From positions 1 to 6,228 of the forward strand of contig JAPKCZ010000133.1 in NCBI GenBank assembly GCA_028822745.1: a stretch of 6,228 bases of DNA, read 5' to 3'. Of this stretch, positions 6,213 through 6,228 are shown in pieces. The translations under genes and the position numbers were made by a program. Numbering within the stretch: position 1 is the stretch's first letter; the number at the start of each line of letters is the position of its first letter. Under the pieces are notes generated by a model, which saw only the letters and a list, made by a program, of their open reading frames with translations, searched no databases and had not been told where the DNA came from. The DNA comes from Kiritimatiellia bacterium. Its GTDB lineage: Bacteria > Verrucomicrobiota > Kiritimatiellia > UBA8416 > JAIOPI01.

Positions 6213-6228
6213 ACAAAGCACAGCGCCC
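6202..6228 (+). CDS. 5' end of a downstream gene (partial, unknown product)
   Basis: ATG 6202 opens a frame reading MSNEQSTAP to the right edge of the window. It is preceded by a well-spaced AGGAG and overlaps the last 11 bases of the membrane protein gene, whose TGA is at 6210-6212. Overlapping starts of this kind are usual inside operons. Only nine codons are visible, so the product cannot be named. A competing start, ATG 6209 (ATGA overlap, reading MNKAQR), has poorer ribosome-site spacing. Confidence 0.5.

Noticed and set aside
6209..6228. Alternative downstream start with a classic ATGA overlap
   Set aside because: AGGAG at 6187-6191 is 17 bases away, against 10 for ATG 6202, so the earlier start is preferred. 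Too few codons are visible to be certain.

Overview
The window looks like a bacterial chromosomal (or metagenome-assembled) segment. It is moderately GC-rich, with codons in the real genes often ending in C or G, and every supportable gene is on the + strand. A very large exported protein joins a DUF7948-like domain, SBBP beta-propeller repeats and SUMF1/formylglycine-generating-enzyme (FGE)-like domains. A polytopic, GT-C-like membrane protein follows it. Large secreted proteins mixing such modules are common in Verrucomicrobia, Kiritimatiellae, Lentisphaerae and Planctomycetes, so a PVC-superphylum origin is my best guess. This is inference only, since no phylogenetic marker is present.

Layout. 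Positions 2-157 appear to be the tail of an upstream gene whose stop overlaps the next start (ATGACTAA). From 150 one reading frame runs to 4475 and encodes, in order: a signal peptide, a DUF7948-like domain, seven SBBP repeats with a 64-65 residue period, a tandemly duplicated SUMF1/FGE-like region (one half copy, then one complete copy), and an acidic Glu/Gly-rich tail. This frame is broken only by a TAG at 2466-2468, inside the sixth propeller repeat. The stop replaces exactly one residue and the repeat period is kept across it. The pieces 150-2468 and 2568-4475 are therefore best read as two halves of one about 1441-codon gene: a recent nonsense mutation, a readthrough or recoding site, or a sequencing error. 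After a 42-base gap, 4518-6212 encodes a 564-residue membrane protein with a hydrophilic C-terminal domain. A further gene probably starts at 6202, overlapping its end.

How the genes may work together. The tight spacing (8-nt overlap, 42-nt gap, 11-nt overlap) suggests one transcription unit. A plausible but unproven reading is that the large protein is an extracytoplasmic or surface protein and that the membrane protein belongs to an envelope sugar-transfer pathway that might act on it. No RNA gene, CRISPR array, insertion sequence, attachment site or convincing rho-independent terminator was seen. The most interesting points are the amber stop inside an otherwise intact seven-repeat propeller gene, the unusual domain combination with an apparently non-catalytic duplicated FGE fold, and a Glu/Gly-rich tail whose DNA repeats would encode a histone-H1-like lysine-rich sequence in the next frame.
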